A DNA stretch of 5,986 nt from Clostridia bacterium (GTDB taxonomy: Bacteria > Bacillota_A > Clostridia > Oscillospirales > CAG-272). The stretch covers positions 1-5,986 of the forward strand of contig JAFYRZ010000044.1 in assembly GCA_017546745.1 (NCBI GenBank), read 5' to 3'. Positions 5,934 through 5,986 of this stretch are shown here, piece after piece. Made by a program: the position numbers and the translations under genes. The first letter of the stretch is position 1. The number at the start of each line of letters is the position of its first letter. The notes below the pieces were generated by a model. It was given only the letters and a program-made list of their open reading frames with translations, was not told the origin of the DNA and ran no database searches.

Positions 5934-5986
5934 TCATATATCTCCTATAAACCTTTTCTTAAAGTTAAGTCTGTCAAGCGCGTACC
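5934..5986 (-). CDS. Possible C-terminal end of an unidentified upstream gene (runs off the right edge)
   Basis: On the minus strand one frame is open from the window edge to a TGA at 5936-5934, giving about 16 residues (YALDRLNFKKRFIGDI) that end 1 nt before the radical SAM start. Such close spacing would suit an operon, and a TatD-type hydrolase would be expected from the family's usual context. The fragment does not show a recognisable TatD end. Another frame is also open, to a TAG at 5947-5945 (13 residues), so which frame is coding cannot be decided here. Confidence 0.3.
   Translation of the reverse strand, partial: YALDRLNFKKRFIGDI

Noticed and set aside
1..5986. Mobile element, phage, defence or CRISPR system
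   Set aside because: No transposase, integrase, terminal repeats, regular direct repeats or defence domains were seen. All sizeable genes are accounted for by aromatic amino acid synthesis, a regulator and a radical SAM protein.

Overview
The window looks like chromosomal DNA of a low-to-middle GC member of the Bacillota, most likely class Clostridia. The basis is AGGAGG-type ribosome binding sites, sigma-A style promoters, a bifunctional chorismate mutase/prephenate dehydratase of clostridial type, and a TatD-associated radical SAM protein. The assignment is by eye and does not reach genus. Coding density is high, with one AT-rich divergent intergenic region (4512-4690) and one short convergent one (5261-5326).

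Positions 1-4511, minus strand: a tightly packed aromatic amino acid operon. In transcription order it holds a class I PLP-dependent aminotransferase (4511-3324), pheA (3306-2215), aroB (2208-1186), aroC (1189-95) and the first 25 codons of aroE (76 to beyond the left edge). Gaps are 17 nt, 6 nt, a 4-nt ATGA overlap and 18 nt. The genes cover two steps early in the shikimate pathway (AroB, AroE), its last step (AroC), and the phenylalanine branch (chorismate to prephenate to phenylpyruvate, then transamination).

Positions 4512-4690: a divergent control region. The operon has a minus-strand promoter with both hexamers at consensus (TTGACA, 17 bp, TATAAT), preceded by an A/T-rich tract. The plus-strand promoter (TTGCTT, 17 bp, extended -10 TGcTAACAT) drives a TetR-family gene. 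Just downstream of each predicted start lies a 15-bp GTTAAC-N3-(G/A)TTAAC element. The two copies are inverted relative to each other and differ at one base. The simplest reading is that the TetR protein represses both its own gene and the aromatic operon. The operon leader is only about 42 nt, too short for a T-box or a transcription attenuator.

Positions 4691-5986: the tetR gene (plus strand), then a 17-bp-stem hairpin with A and T tracts that can terminate in both directions, then a convergent minus-strand gene for a TatD-associated radical SAM protein (5932-5327). A possible C-terminal fragment of another minus-strand gene sits at the right edge.

The most interesting feature is the apparent control of a phenylalanine/chorismate operon by a divergent TetR-type repressor acting at transcription initiation. 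Mobile elements, CRISPR arrays, tRNA or rRNA genes were not seen.
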